Shown here in pieces: positions 10,965 through 21,218 of a DNA stretch of 64,000 nucleotides. The notes below the pieces were generated by a model that saw only the letters and a list, made by a program, of their open reading frames with translations, made no database searches and had not been told where the DNA came from. Position 1 is the stretch's first letter. Each line of letters opens with the position of its first letter. Location: assembly GCA_002104985.1 (NCBI GenBank), contig MCGO01000120.1, positions 1-64,000 on the forward strand. The letters run 5' to 3'. This DNA comes from Rhizoclosmatium globosum. Lineage: Eukaryota; Chytridiomycota; Chytridiomycetes; Chytridiales; Chytriomycetaceae. A program made the translations under genes and the position numbers.

Positions 10965-12501
10965 ATTCTTTCTCTTTTCGTCCTAAATATACTCTTGATA
11001 GAGTATCGGCGACAATTTGCGTGTCGCCGGGGACATGGACCAGTGTCAAGTCGTAATGCGAAAGGGCATAGGCCCATCTTGAGAACCGTCCTGTAAGTGC
11101 TCCATTTTTGAAAAGGCTTAATAAGGCGCTATGATCGGTTTCGACAGTCGCCGGTTGGTTGAAGATATATCGATCGAAACATGTTACTGCCCATATCACC
11201 GCGAGCCCTTCGCGATCTGTATTCGAGTAACGTTTTTCGACGTCTGTAAGTGTTCTGGATATAAATGCGACCGGTTTACGGTCAGTTTTCTTGTTTGATT
11301 CTCCTTGAATAAAGAGAGCTCCGCCGAGTCCCGTGCCGGACGCATCGCACTCAATCACTAGTTTATCACCTTCTTTTGGAATTGTCATAAGCGAATCCTT
11401 ACAAAGTTCGCGTATAAGTGTATCGAAGGCGTGTTGACACCAAGGGTCCCAAATAAACTTTACACCGTCTTTTATTAAATTATAAAGAGGTGCTGATATA
11501 TTAGCAAAATCTTTAATAAAACGTCGGAAGTATTGCGCGAACCCTAAGAATCGTTGCATTTTGGGGACGCTTGTTGGCCGTTCCCAATTTCGTAGGTCCT
11601 GCATTTTACTTGGATCTTTTCTGAGGCCGTCCTCGGAGATTACATGTCCTAAGAAAGGGAGTGAAGTATGGAAGAGTTTACATTTACTTGGTTTCAATTT
11701 TAAGTTAAACTGTTCGAGTCTACTGAAAATCTCTTCTAAGTGTTTGAAGTGTTCGTCAACCGAGTCACTAAACACTATAATGTCGTCGACGTAAACCATG
11801 GCGAAGACCCATTTAAGGCCGGAGAGCACTCGATCCATTGCGCGCTGAAATGTTGGGGGTGAGTTAATTAATCCAAAAGGCATAACCTTGAATTCGTAAA
11901 GTCCTTGACTGGATATGAACGCCGTTTTGTGTCTGTCTTCTTCAGCGACAGGGATTTGCCAAAAACCCGAGAGTAAATCAAAACAACTAAAAATCTTTTT
12001 ATTGCTAACAGCGTCGAAGATTTCCTCAATTCGAGGGAGGGGGTATCGGTCGGGTATGGTCATGGCGTTGAGTTTTCTGAAGTCAACACAAAATCGCCAA
12101 GATCCATCCGACTTTTTCGCAAGTACTACTGGTGATGCGAATTGGGATTTAGATGGTTCAATTACGTTTCCTGTGATCATCTTACCAGTGTGGTCTTTAA
12201 GTATAGCAGTCCTTCCCAAACCTTCAGGATATGGGTTGGTATGTGGTATCTTTGCGCCTGGTTTGAGTTTAATTTCATGTGGTGGTAGTCTTTCCGTACC
12301 CGTAACAATGCCTTCGCGGAAGACGTTCGCGAAGCGCCGTATCATAGTGTCCATTCGTGCGAGTACGTCATCACTGAAAGTTCCAGAGATATGGGAGTGT
12401 GGAATCTTTTCCCAAACTTCATCATCCGTCAATGTACTTGCCGGCGGTAAGTAATTGAGATGATCTTCCCGACTCTTATCTTTTGTTGGTATAGAGTTCA
12501 T
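10678..12501 (-). CDS. Retrotransposon pol part 1: reverse transcriptase and RNase H
   Basis: 607-codon frame. The reverse transcriptase runs from about residue 75 to 320, with SPVVLAKKSDGSWRFCVDFRKLN, the SCFDLLSGFWQI palm strand, FGLINSP and the catalytic YVDD (237-240). RNase H follows with ECDAS (D386), E431, D456 and the ADTLSR motif (D499), so all four acidic residues are present. The terminal 100 residues, after RNase H, are Lys-rich linker. No protease motif (D-S/T-G) precedes RT, and the frame opens only about 75 residues before it. The Met at 12501 may not be a true start, because gag-pol elements usually translate pol by fusion or processing. Confidence 0.92.
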   Translation of the reverse strand: MNSIPTKDKSREDHLNYLPPASTLTDDEVWEKIPHSHISGTFSDDVLARMDTMIRRFANVFREGIVTGTERLPPHEIKLKPGAKIPHTNPYPEGLGRTAILKDHTGKMITGNVIEPSKSQFASPVVLAKKSDGSWRFCVDFRKLNAMTIPDRYPLPRIEEIFDAVSNKKIFSCFDLLSGFWQIPVAEEDRHKTAFISSQGLYEFKVMPFGLINSPPTFQRAMDRVLSGLKWVFAMVYVDDIIVFSDSVDEHFKHLEEIFSRLEQFNLKLKPSKCKLFHTSLPFLGHVISEDGLRKDPSKMQDLRNWERPTSVPKMQRFLGFAQYFRRFIKDFANISAPLYNLIKDGVKFIWDPWCQHAFDTLIRELCKDSLMTIPKEGDKLVIECDASGTGLGGALFIQGESNKKTDRKPVAFISRTLTDVEKRYSNTDREGLAVIWAVTCFDRYIFNQPATVETDHSALLSLFKNGALTGRFSRWAYALSHYDLTLVHVPGDTQIVADTLSRVYLGRKEKEFENVGTQTEPTTLVQALSQNNKTAFIKLANQTIDKFTSLGDTMRGIWKKLQKKNDQLRAVNKKIPSLEAYKKKPRTTRRNAMPKSELHVSESKWF

Positions 12502-13349
12502 GAGGTATAGAGTTCATGATGAGATTAGAAATGTGGTCTTCGCCTATTTCAGTTGTAGACGTCAAAGATCAACGGTGTTCGGGGTGATTTCTATCGATAA
12601 AGTAGCGAATAGATTTTATCAAAGTTTAAGACTTTGGGTTGTTCATAGACTGTGTTGACAAATTCGATTCATTCGTTACTATACCACAACAGTTGTCATC
12701 CAGCGTTTCGTCTTCGTCGATAGTTAGCGTTTTGAAGTCAAGGGCTGTTTCTGAATAGTCAGTTTGTTTTTATTCAAGAAATAATAGGTAAGATGTGAAA
12801 GAAAGGGAAGAAGAGGACTTGTGTTCCTCTGGCTGGTCAGAATATTCCGACGTACTCAAAAATTTCATTTGTCATTTTCTTCCTTTACATCCTTGTCAAC
12901 CAGACAAGGCTCAAGTGATTCATATTCGTAAAATAAAGAGTTTATTTGATTTGTAAAGTGTAAAAGGTGTTAGGGTAGGTGAGGGGAGTTGGAATAAGCC
13001 TGCTCCTTCCATCCTCCAGTCACTATAGTCTTGTGTTTGTTGCGTTACTGAATCGTTTTGGAATCAATTTCGAGTTGTATGGTGTTGTAGGTGTAGTCGT
13101 TGTTGTTGTAGTTGCTGGTGATCCTCGATGATTAGTCATCTATTTGTCAGTGTCATTACGACACCATAGTTTCATCATTTATAAAGGTAGGCCGGAGCCC
13201 TGTATAGAGGCGGAGTAAACTCAACGCAGTGCGGAGCTAAGCTCAACGCTATAAATAATCATCTCGACGGCCCGAAGGCCGGAGGAATAAGACCAGCGAT
13301 CGACGGACCAATCGTCTCGCTACACTCGCATTTGGTGTTGGGCCCCCAC
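12502..13349 (-). other. 5' internal region of the element: putative primer site, no gag or protease frame
   Basis: About 850 bp between the 5' LTR and the RT frame, where gag and protease should be. No minus-strand frame over 60 codons exists, and I see no CCHC knuckle. One base after the LTR, in element orientation, is TGGGGGCCCAACACC, a TGG-initiated 15-mer that fits a tRNA 3' end ending in CCA and is the likely primer-binding site; I cannot name the tRNA. A short direct repeat of 'tatagagttcatga' flanks 12500-12530. The region looks like the scar of a deletion or a non-autonomous design. Confidence 0.6.
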
Positions 13350-14055
13350 TGTGACCGGGATACCGGCTCGGCCGTCGCCAAGCACGTCAGGTTGTCCATG
13401 TCCGACGTAACGGTACCTAGCACGTAGTCAATAGTATCTCACTCATACATAAAAAAGGAAAACATCACCTTATCACCGATCCCCTCATCTCGGATGCGCC
13501 AGTGGAAGTCCCCTCCTTCCCACAGTCCGTCCAGTAGGTCCAAGCCCACATTACAGCGAATCCCTGTCGCAAGCCGTCCTGTTCGCATCCGCAGTCGATC
13601 ACTGTCCTCGGTCCACATCCACCGAACCCGTCCAGTGATCCCCGGTTGATCGTTGATCAGTCCCCTATTCCCGTAGCGCGGGTCTGGGTAGGTGGGAAAC
13701 CATCCAGCTTTGAAACCCGTACTAACCCTCCTGTCCTTACATGCCTGCAGTCATGGTGCCTCCCTTCCATCCCTTACAGGAGGTCAACCCGACACTCAGG
13801 CTAGACACTACGCTCGAAAGGGGGAGAAACGTACCTAGGCCACCTCGCTCAAGTATGTCGGGTGGCGTCCCGTCCTGTTCCAGACGCCCTCCACCAACGA
13901 AGCCCGTTCGCACGCTGCTTTGTTCACAAGGTAGTTTCTATTTTTACATTTTCCCCTTCCGGTGCTTTCCCACACAGCCACCGGATAATAAACAAATAAA
14001 TAAAGAAAGAATAAAAGAGAAGTCCGCAACCCTCCCTCCGTCAGATCCCCTGACA
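13350..14055 (-). repeat. 5' LTR of the chromovirus
   Basis: Identical copy of 5960-6665. Its outer edge (14055) is followed by TGTC, matching the four bases before 5960. Confidence 0.95.
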
Positions 14056-14322
14056 TGTCGAGTAAAGAAATTGAATCAATTTTGTCATTTAAATTTTCCT
14101 GTCCTCAAATCGAGCTCTACGAACTCTCATTTGATGTAGTTCCAAGGATCTTCCGCGTCCAACAAATATTTCAGCGATTCAGACTCTGGAAATTGCACCT
14201 TGCACACTCAGCCTCTCCGTTTGTTTTTTTCTTTTCTCACACATTTGTCATTTCATATTCATGGTAGTTACATTCAAAATTCAACTTGGAAATAAAACCC
14301 GCTGCTTAAACCCCACATTCCA

Positions 14323-16908
14323 TCACTGTCCCTCCCCTCTCCCCAACACACCCTCACTACCCACAATAGCACCAATAAACTCCTTGCCAACCCCCTCCCT
14401 ATCCGCCCCATCCTCCGAAACCCCAACAACAAGTCGACTAGCTCCACCAACAACCTTCCTCAAAACCCGTCTGGGTACAAATCCTTGAACAACAAGCCCT
14501 TCCCTAGACCGCGTCAAATTCACAACTTTCACTGAACCATCTTCGCCATCCGCATCCACATCCCCTTCCTCAAAGACATGCAAAAGATCCCCAGGAACAA
14601 CTCCGATTTCCCCGGGTTGTGTAGGAACATGTGGAAGCACTGCTGCGTGTGTGCATTTTATGGTTGGGTCGGGTAACGCCCATGTTACCCTCGGTTTTTC
14701 GAATTGCGCGATGAGAGAACGTGTGCTAGGTCTGAGTGCGACTGTTTTCAGAGCTGGTTTGAGTGTTTCGACTCTGGTGGGTGTGGAGTCGGGGATTGGG
14801 GGTTCGGACTGGACGATGATTTCGGTTTCGTTTGTTGAAGATGGCTCACTTGTTGGAGGTTCATGAGATGAACTTGATTGATCATTATGAGGCTCGCTGG
14901 TTGTAACTGGTTTTGTGGGTGTAAAGTCCTGGACAGCTTGCGTATCTTCCATCCGAGAGTCTATAGAATCGATATCTTCATTTGATTCTACAGGTACAGT
15001 AGATGATGCTACTGGCTCAACAGCGACAGACTCTTCATCGTTGTTATTGATAGATCCTGGTGTCCCAGAATCCTCTGCTTGATCGACAGGCAGATCAATC
15101 GACAGCTTGGATACTTCAACAGACTCAGAGGCATCGCATTCTTCGACTGCATCAACAGGAGCACTAGTAGGCGATGAAGCCTCCGACGAACTTCCGCTCT
15201 CCCCACCACTTATCCGCATCAAGTTCGCTTCCCTCACAGGCATACTAGACCCCAACTCCTCAAACTCCCCATTTCTTGGTGTAGAACCTCCAGCAGGAGA
15301 CGAAACCTCTGACGAGCTCCGACTCCCACCTACAGAAACCCGTCCAACCAATCCATCCAGAATCTGATCAACAAATTCTAATTCACCCTCAAACTCTTCC
15401 ATTTTATCGTCACCCGTCACAATATCGTCATCACTCTTTCTCATACCATCTTCAACAACAGCAACAGCCTCATCCACATCAACCACAACCTTCAACACCA
15501 TAAACCTCCTCACCTCCTCCTCAAATTCCAGCCTCTCCCTCCAAAACACATCCCTCTCCCTCCAAAACTCCACGCGCTCCTTCTCAAACTCCACCTTCCG
15601 CGTCCCAAACACTTCCTTCTCCTCCTCCAGTTTCTTCCACTCTTCCTCCAACCCACCCACGTCCGAATGAAAAGCATCGACAAATGAAGAAGGCGGGGAC
15701 GTCTCTGAGAGGGCTTTCATGAGTTGCGCGTGTTGATGCACGAGCGTGTCTAATAATTTGACATCGATTTCAGAGGCTGCTGAGGAAGAGGACGCGGAGT
15801 GTGTGGATGAGGCGGGAGAGGAAGGTGTTGACGTGCCTCTAGTAGATTTAGAAGACGGAGACGTGGGGATACCAGATTTCGTGCGAGATGGAAGTGGAGA
15901 AGGGGGTGGAGTTATATAAGAAGACGCCCGAGTAGTCAAGGTAGTCATTGGAGGCTTCAGGCTGTTATTCCTGTACACCGAGGTACGAACGGAAGAAGGA
16001 GAAGAATAGGGAGTGGGGGTTGTAGAAGGGGAATTAATAAGAGTGCTAGCAGTGGAAGGAACCCGTCGACGAGTGCTTGTAAATGAAGGAGAGATGACTT
16101 TGTTGGTACTCTCATCCTCGTCGATCCATCCAACACCATCGACCCAATTCGCACTTGTACCCTTTGATTGTCTTATTTTACCGGTGCATTTTTTGCATGG
16201 CAGTCCATGATGGTCCTGCGATCCTCTTGTTGAAGTGCTTGAGGCTGCAGCTATGTCCCAATGCCATCAGTATGCTCCCACCAAATTAAAAGAGAATAAT
16301 ACATACTCATGAATCCTTTAACACCCTCTTGACAACATCCCACCTTCTTTACAAGTTCGAGCAAGTGACCTTTCACACTCCTGAGTTCCCTCTCGACATC
16401 CTTCCTCCTAACCACTGCATCCCTACAAGCATCATCGGCCTGTTCAAGTCCCCGATTAGTCACACTACCACTTATTACAGATTAATACACACACCTCCTT
16501 CCGCAATTCAGCCAGCTTCAACACCTCCTTTTCCTTCGCATTCACGTCCCTTTTCAGCCTTGCCACCCGATCGACAAGCACATTCGAATCGGCAATTGCG
16601 CGATCGAGCGCACTCACAATCGCCGAATGCGCACTGGAAACACTCGAAAGCGACGAAAGAAGCGTCGAAACAACTCGCTCAACTTGGAAAACTTGAACGA
16701 ATCCGTCGTTGGAACTTGGAGAAAAGGGTTCGAAGCCAGCGAGAAGAAGAATTGAATTGAGTCGGTTTGTGGTTGAAGTGCCAGTGCTAGGAAGGTTGCC
16801 AGGAGCGTTGCTAGGAGGTACTTGGCTCAGGAAGGGACTCTCACTGCGAAGCTGGTGGATCGAGAATGTGTCACAGTCCTCCTCGTCAGACGAGTACGAT
16901 GAATACAT
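14323..16908 (-). CDS. Coiled-coil and Ser-rich protein with C-terminal SH3-like domain
   Basis: Exons 16908-16495, 16439-16307 and 16250-14323 keep frame and give 824 aa. The N-terminal 140 residues include a predicted coiled coil continuing through exon 2 (VARLKRDV...VERELRSVKGHLLELVKKV). Exon 3 starts with a PCKKC motif, followed by a long Ser/Pro/Thr-rich disordered region and a Glu-rich helix (KLEEEKEVFGTRKVEFEKERVEF). The last 110 residues resemble an SH3 fold: AAVLPHVPTQPGEIGVVPGD, then GLVVQGFVPRRVL. SH3-tailed coiled-coil proteins commonly work as cytoskeletal or polarity scaffolds, but I cannot name an orthologue. A degenerate copy of the 3' end lies at 3612-3935. Confidence 0.75.
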
Positions 16909-16994
16909 TCAATCGTAGTGGTGGTGGTGGTGGAATAATGTTTCAAAGTGTTTCACAAAAAACAAGAAGAAAGAAAGAAAATAAGCATCAATAA

Positions 16995-17501
16995 TCAAAC
17001 AATAAATGAATCCAACACAGATGCACGCTGTGACACGGGATTTGTTGAAAGCCGCGATACTTCCCATAATATCCACTTGATATTGACTGGACCACTGGAT
17101 CCACTGAACACTATCAACCAAACCACAACAAGAATACACGCTGCAACCACACTCTCACTCACTCTCATTCCTTTCTTCTCTTCTGGTTCCTCAATAACCA
17201 AACTACCTCTTCTACTCAGGCCCCCCCTCGCGACTCGACTCATCCGTCTGGCAATCTCATCCCTCTCCCGTTCAACACTCTTGAGCTTCTCTCGAACAAC
17301 AACGAGACTCTGATACGCTCCATCCAGCTTTTGCTCTAATTTCTTGTTTTCTCGAGCCAATGATGCTGTTGCTGCGCCCTTGATTTTTTGTAGCACTTTG
17401 GATTTCAGTTGTCGGCCCAACGACCTTGATTTGGCCAACAATGTAGAAGCAGGTGCTAGCAACGAACTGGCTGTTGGGTGTTGTTGTTGTTCTTGGGTCA
17501 T
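16995..17501 (-). CDS. Small tail-anchored coiled-coil membrane protein
   Basis: Single exon, 168 aa. An N-terminal basic segment (KSRSLGRQLKSKVLQKIKG) is followed by a coiled coil (ARENKKLEQKLDGAYQ... KLKSVERERDEIARRM) and a single hydrophobic helix, VVAACILVVVWLIVFSG, near residue 125, with a roughly 30-residue tail. This is the architecture of a membrane-anchored tether or SNARE-like protein facing the cytosol. I find no diagnostic SNARE zero-layer and do not assign a function. The gene lies between the SH3-tail gene and the GTPase pair. Confidence 0.6.
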   Translation of the reverse strand: MTQEQQQHPTASSLLAPASTLLAKSRSLGRQLKSKVLQKIKGAATASLARENKKLEQKLDGAYQSLVVVREKLKSVERERDEIARRMSRVARGGLSRRGSLVIEEPEEKKGMRVSESVVAACILVVVWLIVFSGSSGPVNIKWILWEVSRLSTNPVSQRASVLDSFIV

Positions 17502-17937
17502 TTCTTTCTGAAGTCGTGCTGCGCGGGAGGTTATTCCGTGTTTCGGAAGTAGATAACTTGAATGGCTTTTGTGAAGGTGGCACTAGTTAGAAAATCTGAT
17601 CTAGACAAGACGGAAAATTTAGAGAATAAATTAATTCGTTTATTTTGATTCGTTTGACAGAACAAAAGAGGTGGGTCGATTTCATCAACACACTGGCAGT
17701 TTACTTTCCCTCGCTCAAATCGTTCACATCCTTTGGCTCTATTTCACACCATCTTAAACAAGCCCATTAGTTTCCCATAACGAAAGATGGAGTTCATCGA
17801 ACCTGCGGAAAAGTAGTTCTTAAGCCGCACTCATTCTTAACAGTTAACTGACCTGACAACTGTTACTGGTACTCATACAACAGATCTATCATAAACAGTT
17901 AACATCAATACAAATATAAAGTGCTTTGGTGTTATCA
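17502..17937. other. Intergenic, promoter side of the first GTPase gene
   Basis: 436 bp with no supported gene. 'aacagttaac' recurs three times (about 17838, 17866 and 17897), and 'aacagtta' recurs upstream of the paralogous GTPase (about 19809 and 19862). This suggests a conserved upstream element kept in the duplication. Confidence 0.4.
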
Positions 17938-19204
17938 ATGGTTCATCCGAAATTCGAAAGCAGCATGAAAATTGACATCAACACCATTACATCGGCCAAA
18001 GCCGCCTTGCGAAAAAGCTCCTCGTCCTTCCAGAACAAAACAGCACCTTCATCACCATCTTATTCGTTCGATGTCCACAACGACAAAGTAGCCACGAGGG
18101 ATGTTAACACGTTCCGTAACAAAAGAGCCTTACCAACAAAACTTTCCACTACTTTTCACTACAAACTGGCTATTTTGGGTAATCCCGGCGCAGGAAAAAG
18201 CACGCTTCTCAACCATCTAGCAGGAGAGAATCCCGATGGAACCCTTCCCTTTAATGCTGGTAAAAGAAAACCCGATATGATCTTAAATGAACTGAACTTT
18301 AACCACCAATATTTTCAAGGCCTTAGTTACGCAACAGGCAAAAAAGTATGCAACCCAGTAACCCGAGGATACTGCCGCTTCCTAGATTTCCCCGGCGTCG
18401 CCGACATTCAGCGTCAAACCCAAATCAACAGCGAGCTCGTTTCCGGCGACGCGAGGTTCAAGTTCGTGTTTGTTGTCACGTTATAGCAAGGACGCGTGCG
18501 GCCTGAAGATATTGCTACCATGGTGACTATCTTGACGGCAATCAAGGCGGAGATTGGTGGCGATGAGATCAAGTATCGTTACGGTGTAATTGTAAATCAA
18601 GTTGAGAAGAGACAGTATAGCGAGTTGGAAGATCGAAATGGAGACGCGTTTAGAATGGTTTACGCAAGCTTGCAGATGGGTAAGTGATCTTTGTCTGTCT
18701 TGTTTCCTTCTTTAAATGTTATAATAAGGCGGGTTCGGAACACAGAACATTTTGTTTCTGCCTGAAGTGGGATACCTCAGCGAGGCTGATAACGCAATTG
18801 TACCACTTGAACTTCTGCCTGGCCTGAAAGTCTTTGTTGATAACCTGCCCTGTGTTGAACTGAAACAAGGTTCTCAAGTTGCGATCGACACAAATCACGA
18901 GAAACTACAGGAACTGCATGAGAAACTGAAGCAGTCTGACGGTGTTATTGCCAAGCTGATAGAAGAGTTACGCCACTTGAAGACTGACATGGCTGAAAAG
19001 GCGGACTTATTTCAAAAGACGGAAATGGAAAGAAAAGCGAAAGATACGGGATTGGATTGGGTTGCTGCAATTTCTCCGTTGATGGCATTATTGATTTCAG
19101 GAGCTAAAGTTGGACTGAAGTACTTGAATGGAAGTCAACAGAAGGAGCTTCTCTTTCCCAAGGAACGCAAAACGCTGACGCTTACGCCAATGTGGAAAGC
19201 TTGA
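17938..19204 (+). pseudogene. AIG1/GIMAP-like GTPase, copy 1, interrupted by an in-frame TAG
   Basis: Septin/AIG1-like G protein. Exons 17938-18259, 18320-18679 and 18729-19204 give 386 codons with one stop. The P-loop is GNPGAGKST, the switch-II motif DFPGVAD, and a late conserved strand is VIVNQVEKRQ. A C-terminal coiled coil (KLQELHEKLKQSD) and a hydrophobic helix (ISPLMALLISGAKVGL) may contact membranes. The codon at 18484-18486 is TAG where the tandem paralogue has AAG (VVDLKYGRV), so a single substitution has broken the protein between the G3 and G4 motifs. Intron 1 is exactly 60 nt and has no stop, so it is in frame if retained. Readthrough or sequencing error cannot be excluded. Confidence 0.75.
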
Positions 19205-19935
19205 TGGCGAAGAATGATTTGGATCGTGGGTAACACTGATCATGTAATTATGCAATAAATGACATTTTTACCAAACGTGTTCATATGGATATGGAGCTTG
19301 AAAAAAGTCTCGTAGACTTCTCGCAAGCTCTTTTACAGGACTTGAACATTGAGGAAACAGGTATACGCTATAAACCTGAGGTTTATGAGATAAACCAATT
19401 TTTAGAGAAAGAATCCTCAACAGTTTCCTATTCTAGAGCTTGTCAATTTTAAGTTACATCAGAGAACACGTACATGGATTTACGAAGAGCCTGAAAAAAA
19501 TCTTTGTTTATGTTAAGATGATTACCTTTTACATTATCTTACATCGAAATCATAAAGAAGAACACATCCCAGATAAACCGAAGTTTGTTAAGATTTAACT
19601 GTAAATTTAATCTTTATAGATAATATCCCATTTATATGTATGAACTTATTTCATTTCTGTTTGATGCAAGGTGGATCTTTGTTTGATGCATTGTATCTAT
19701 GAAACGGTTGAAGTATTCTCATCTCACAACAATCAGCTTGCAAAACTTTGACATTTAACTTAGGTACAATATTGTCAACGACTGGGAGCTCGCGTCTCTG
19801 TTTAAACCTTTAACAGTTATCCCAAATACCTTTGAACAGCAACCTGACAACCAATCTCATAAACAGTTAATGCAAATCCCAGTATAAAACACCAGGTTTC
19901 TTTAATCCTAATTCATTCCACAAAGCAAAGCCAGC
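19205..19935. other. Intergenic between tandem GTPase genes
   Basis: 730 bp, AT-rich, no frame or RNA gene that I can support. The part nearest 19936 resembles the leader of the upstream paralogue ('aacagttaatgcaa' near 19863). Confidence 0.4.
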
Positions 19936-21086
19936 ATGAACAGTACATTCAACGAAACCGCCATGAACTCAATTCTGCAATACATCGTAGCTCTTTTGGG
20001 AAATCCTGGTACTGGCAAGAGTACTCTGGGTAATTGCATCGCTGGAAAGAATGATGACGGCAGCCTTCCCTTTGAATCCGGTAAGTCAATTCTTATTGTG
20101 CATTACAACACCTTACGAACATCCATAAAATTCAGGGCTTAGTTACGGTACCGGCAAAATTGTACGCAATCCAGTGAGTCGAGGACACCGTCGAATTGTC
20201 GACCTTCCCGGATTCGCCGACGTTGACAAAACGCGAAACACCGGCCTTGAAATCGCCGATATCATCAACAAGGAGCTATTCATCGGCGAAGCCTTTGTCA
20301 AGTTAATCTTTGTCGTTGACTTAAAGTACGGCCGGGTTATGCCAGAAGACCTTGCAACGATGGTGACCATTTTAACGGCTGTTCAGGAAGCGTTGCATGA
20401 CAAGACGGTTGAAGTCAAGTACAGCGTGATTGTGAACCAAGTCAAGAAGAAGCAGTTTCGGGAGTTGAGGGATAGAAATGGAGACGCTTTTAGAAAGGTG
20501 TACGCAAGCTTGCAGATTGGTAAGGATCGAGGTTACTGTGATGCCGACAAAAGACTGATTCACTGATCCCCCACAATTATTTACAGATGGATTTGGAACT
20601 CAGAACATTCTTATTCTTCCCGAAGTGGAAGCTCTCAGCGAGGAGGAGAATGCCGTTGTACCCATGGACGACCTTCCAGAGCTTGACACCTTTATTGAAA
20701 ACGCACCAGGAATCCAAATGAGTCGTGGTACCCAAATTATGATTGATGCAAGTAAGGAGAAACTTGAAGAACTGCACAGAAAACTGCAACAATCCGATCA
20801 AGCTCTGGACGCATTAGTATCGGAATTGCGTCATTTGAAGACGGAAACAATTGCAACGAAGGGGAAAGAAGAAGGATTCGATTGGAAAGCTGCGATTGCA
20901 GTCATGACGCCACTTATAATTGCAGGAGCTAAAGTGGGACTTGAGTTTATGAATGCAAGACAACAACGAGAGTTTCTTCAAAAGAGTCAAGGATCCCCCA
21001 TTCCCAGTCCAAGAATACATGAGATAGATGATGATAAAAGTGAGGATATTGATTGGGAATGGGAACTTCGTAAGTTGGTTTTATGA
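19936..21086 (+). CDS. AIG1/GIMAP-like GTPase, copy 2 (intact)
   Basis: Exons 19936-20080, 20136-20519 and 20587-21086 give an uninterrupted 342-aa protein. P-loop GNPGTGKST, then DLPGFAD and the hydrophobic strand with VIVNQVKKKQ. The C-terminal third has a coiled coil (KLEELHRKLQQSD) and a hydrophobic stretch (AVMTPLIIAGAKVGLEFMN), the same plan as copy 1. AIG1/IAN-type GTPases bind GTP and oligomerise on membranes in plants and animals; the role in fungi is unclear. It lacks the roughly 70-residue Ser-rich N-terminal leader of copy 1. Introns 2 and 3 sit at the same codons as in copy 1, so this is a tandem gene duplication, not retroposition. Confidence 0.83.
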
Positions 21087-21218
21087 AATATATGAAAGAA
21101 AGGGAATAAAAACCCATCGGTTTTTGCTTTGAAATTTGATGTTTGAAAAGGAGAGAATAATGGGAGGCACCCCTCGTTTGTGCTTGGTTCTTTCTTTCTT
21201 GTTTATTTTATTTTGGTT

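Larger units (their letters stand above)
5960..14055 (-). mobile_element. Ty3/gypsy chromovirus with an extra AP-endonuclease-like domain, no visible gag
   Basis: An 8096-bp LTR retrotransposon lying on the minus strand. It is bounded by two 706-bp LTRs (TG...CA in element orientation) that appear identical along their whole length, and by a 4-bp target duplication TGTC (5956-5959 and 14056-14059). Identical LTRs mean a recent insertion. Order in element direction: 5' LTR (14055-13350), putative primer site, about 850 bp without a long frame, RT-RNase H frame (12501-10678), EEP-integrase-chromodomain frame (10964-6957), purine tract, 3' LTR (6665-5960). The RT-RH-(EEP)-IN order with a GPY/F-like module and chromodomain places it among chromoviruses. 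The missing gag and protease suggest a defective or non-autonomous copy. Confidence 0.93.
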
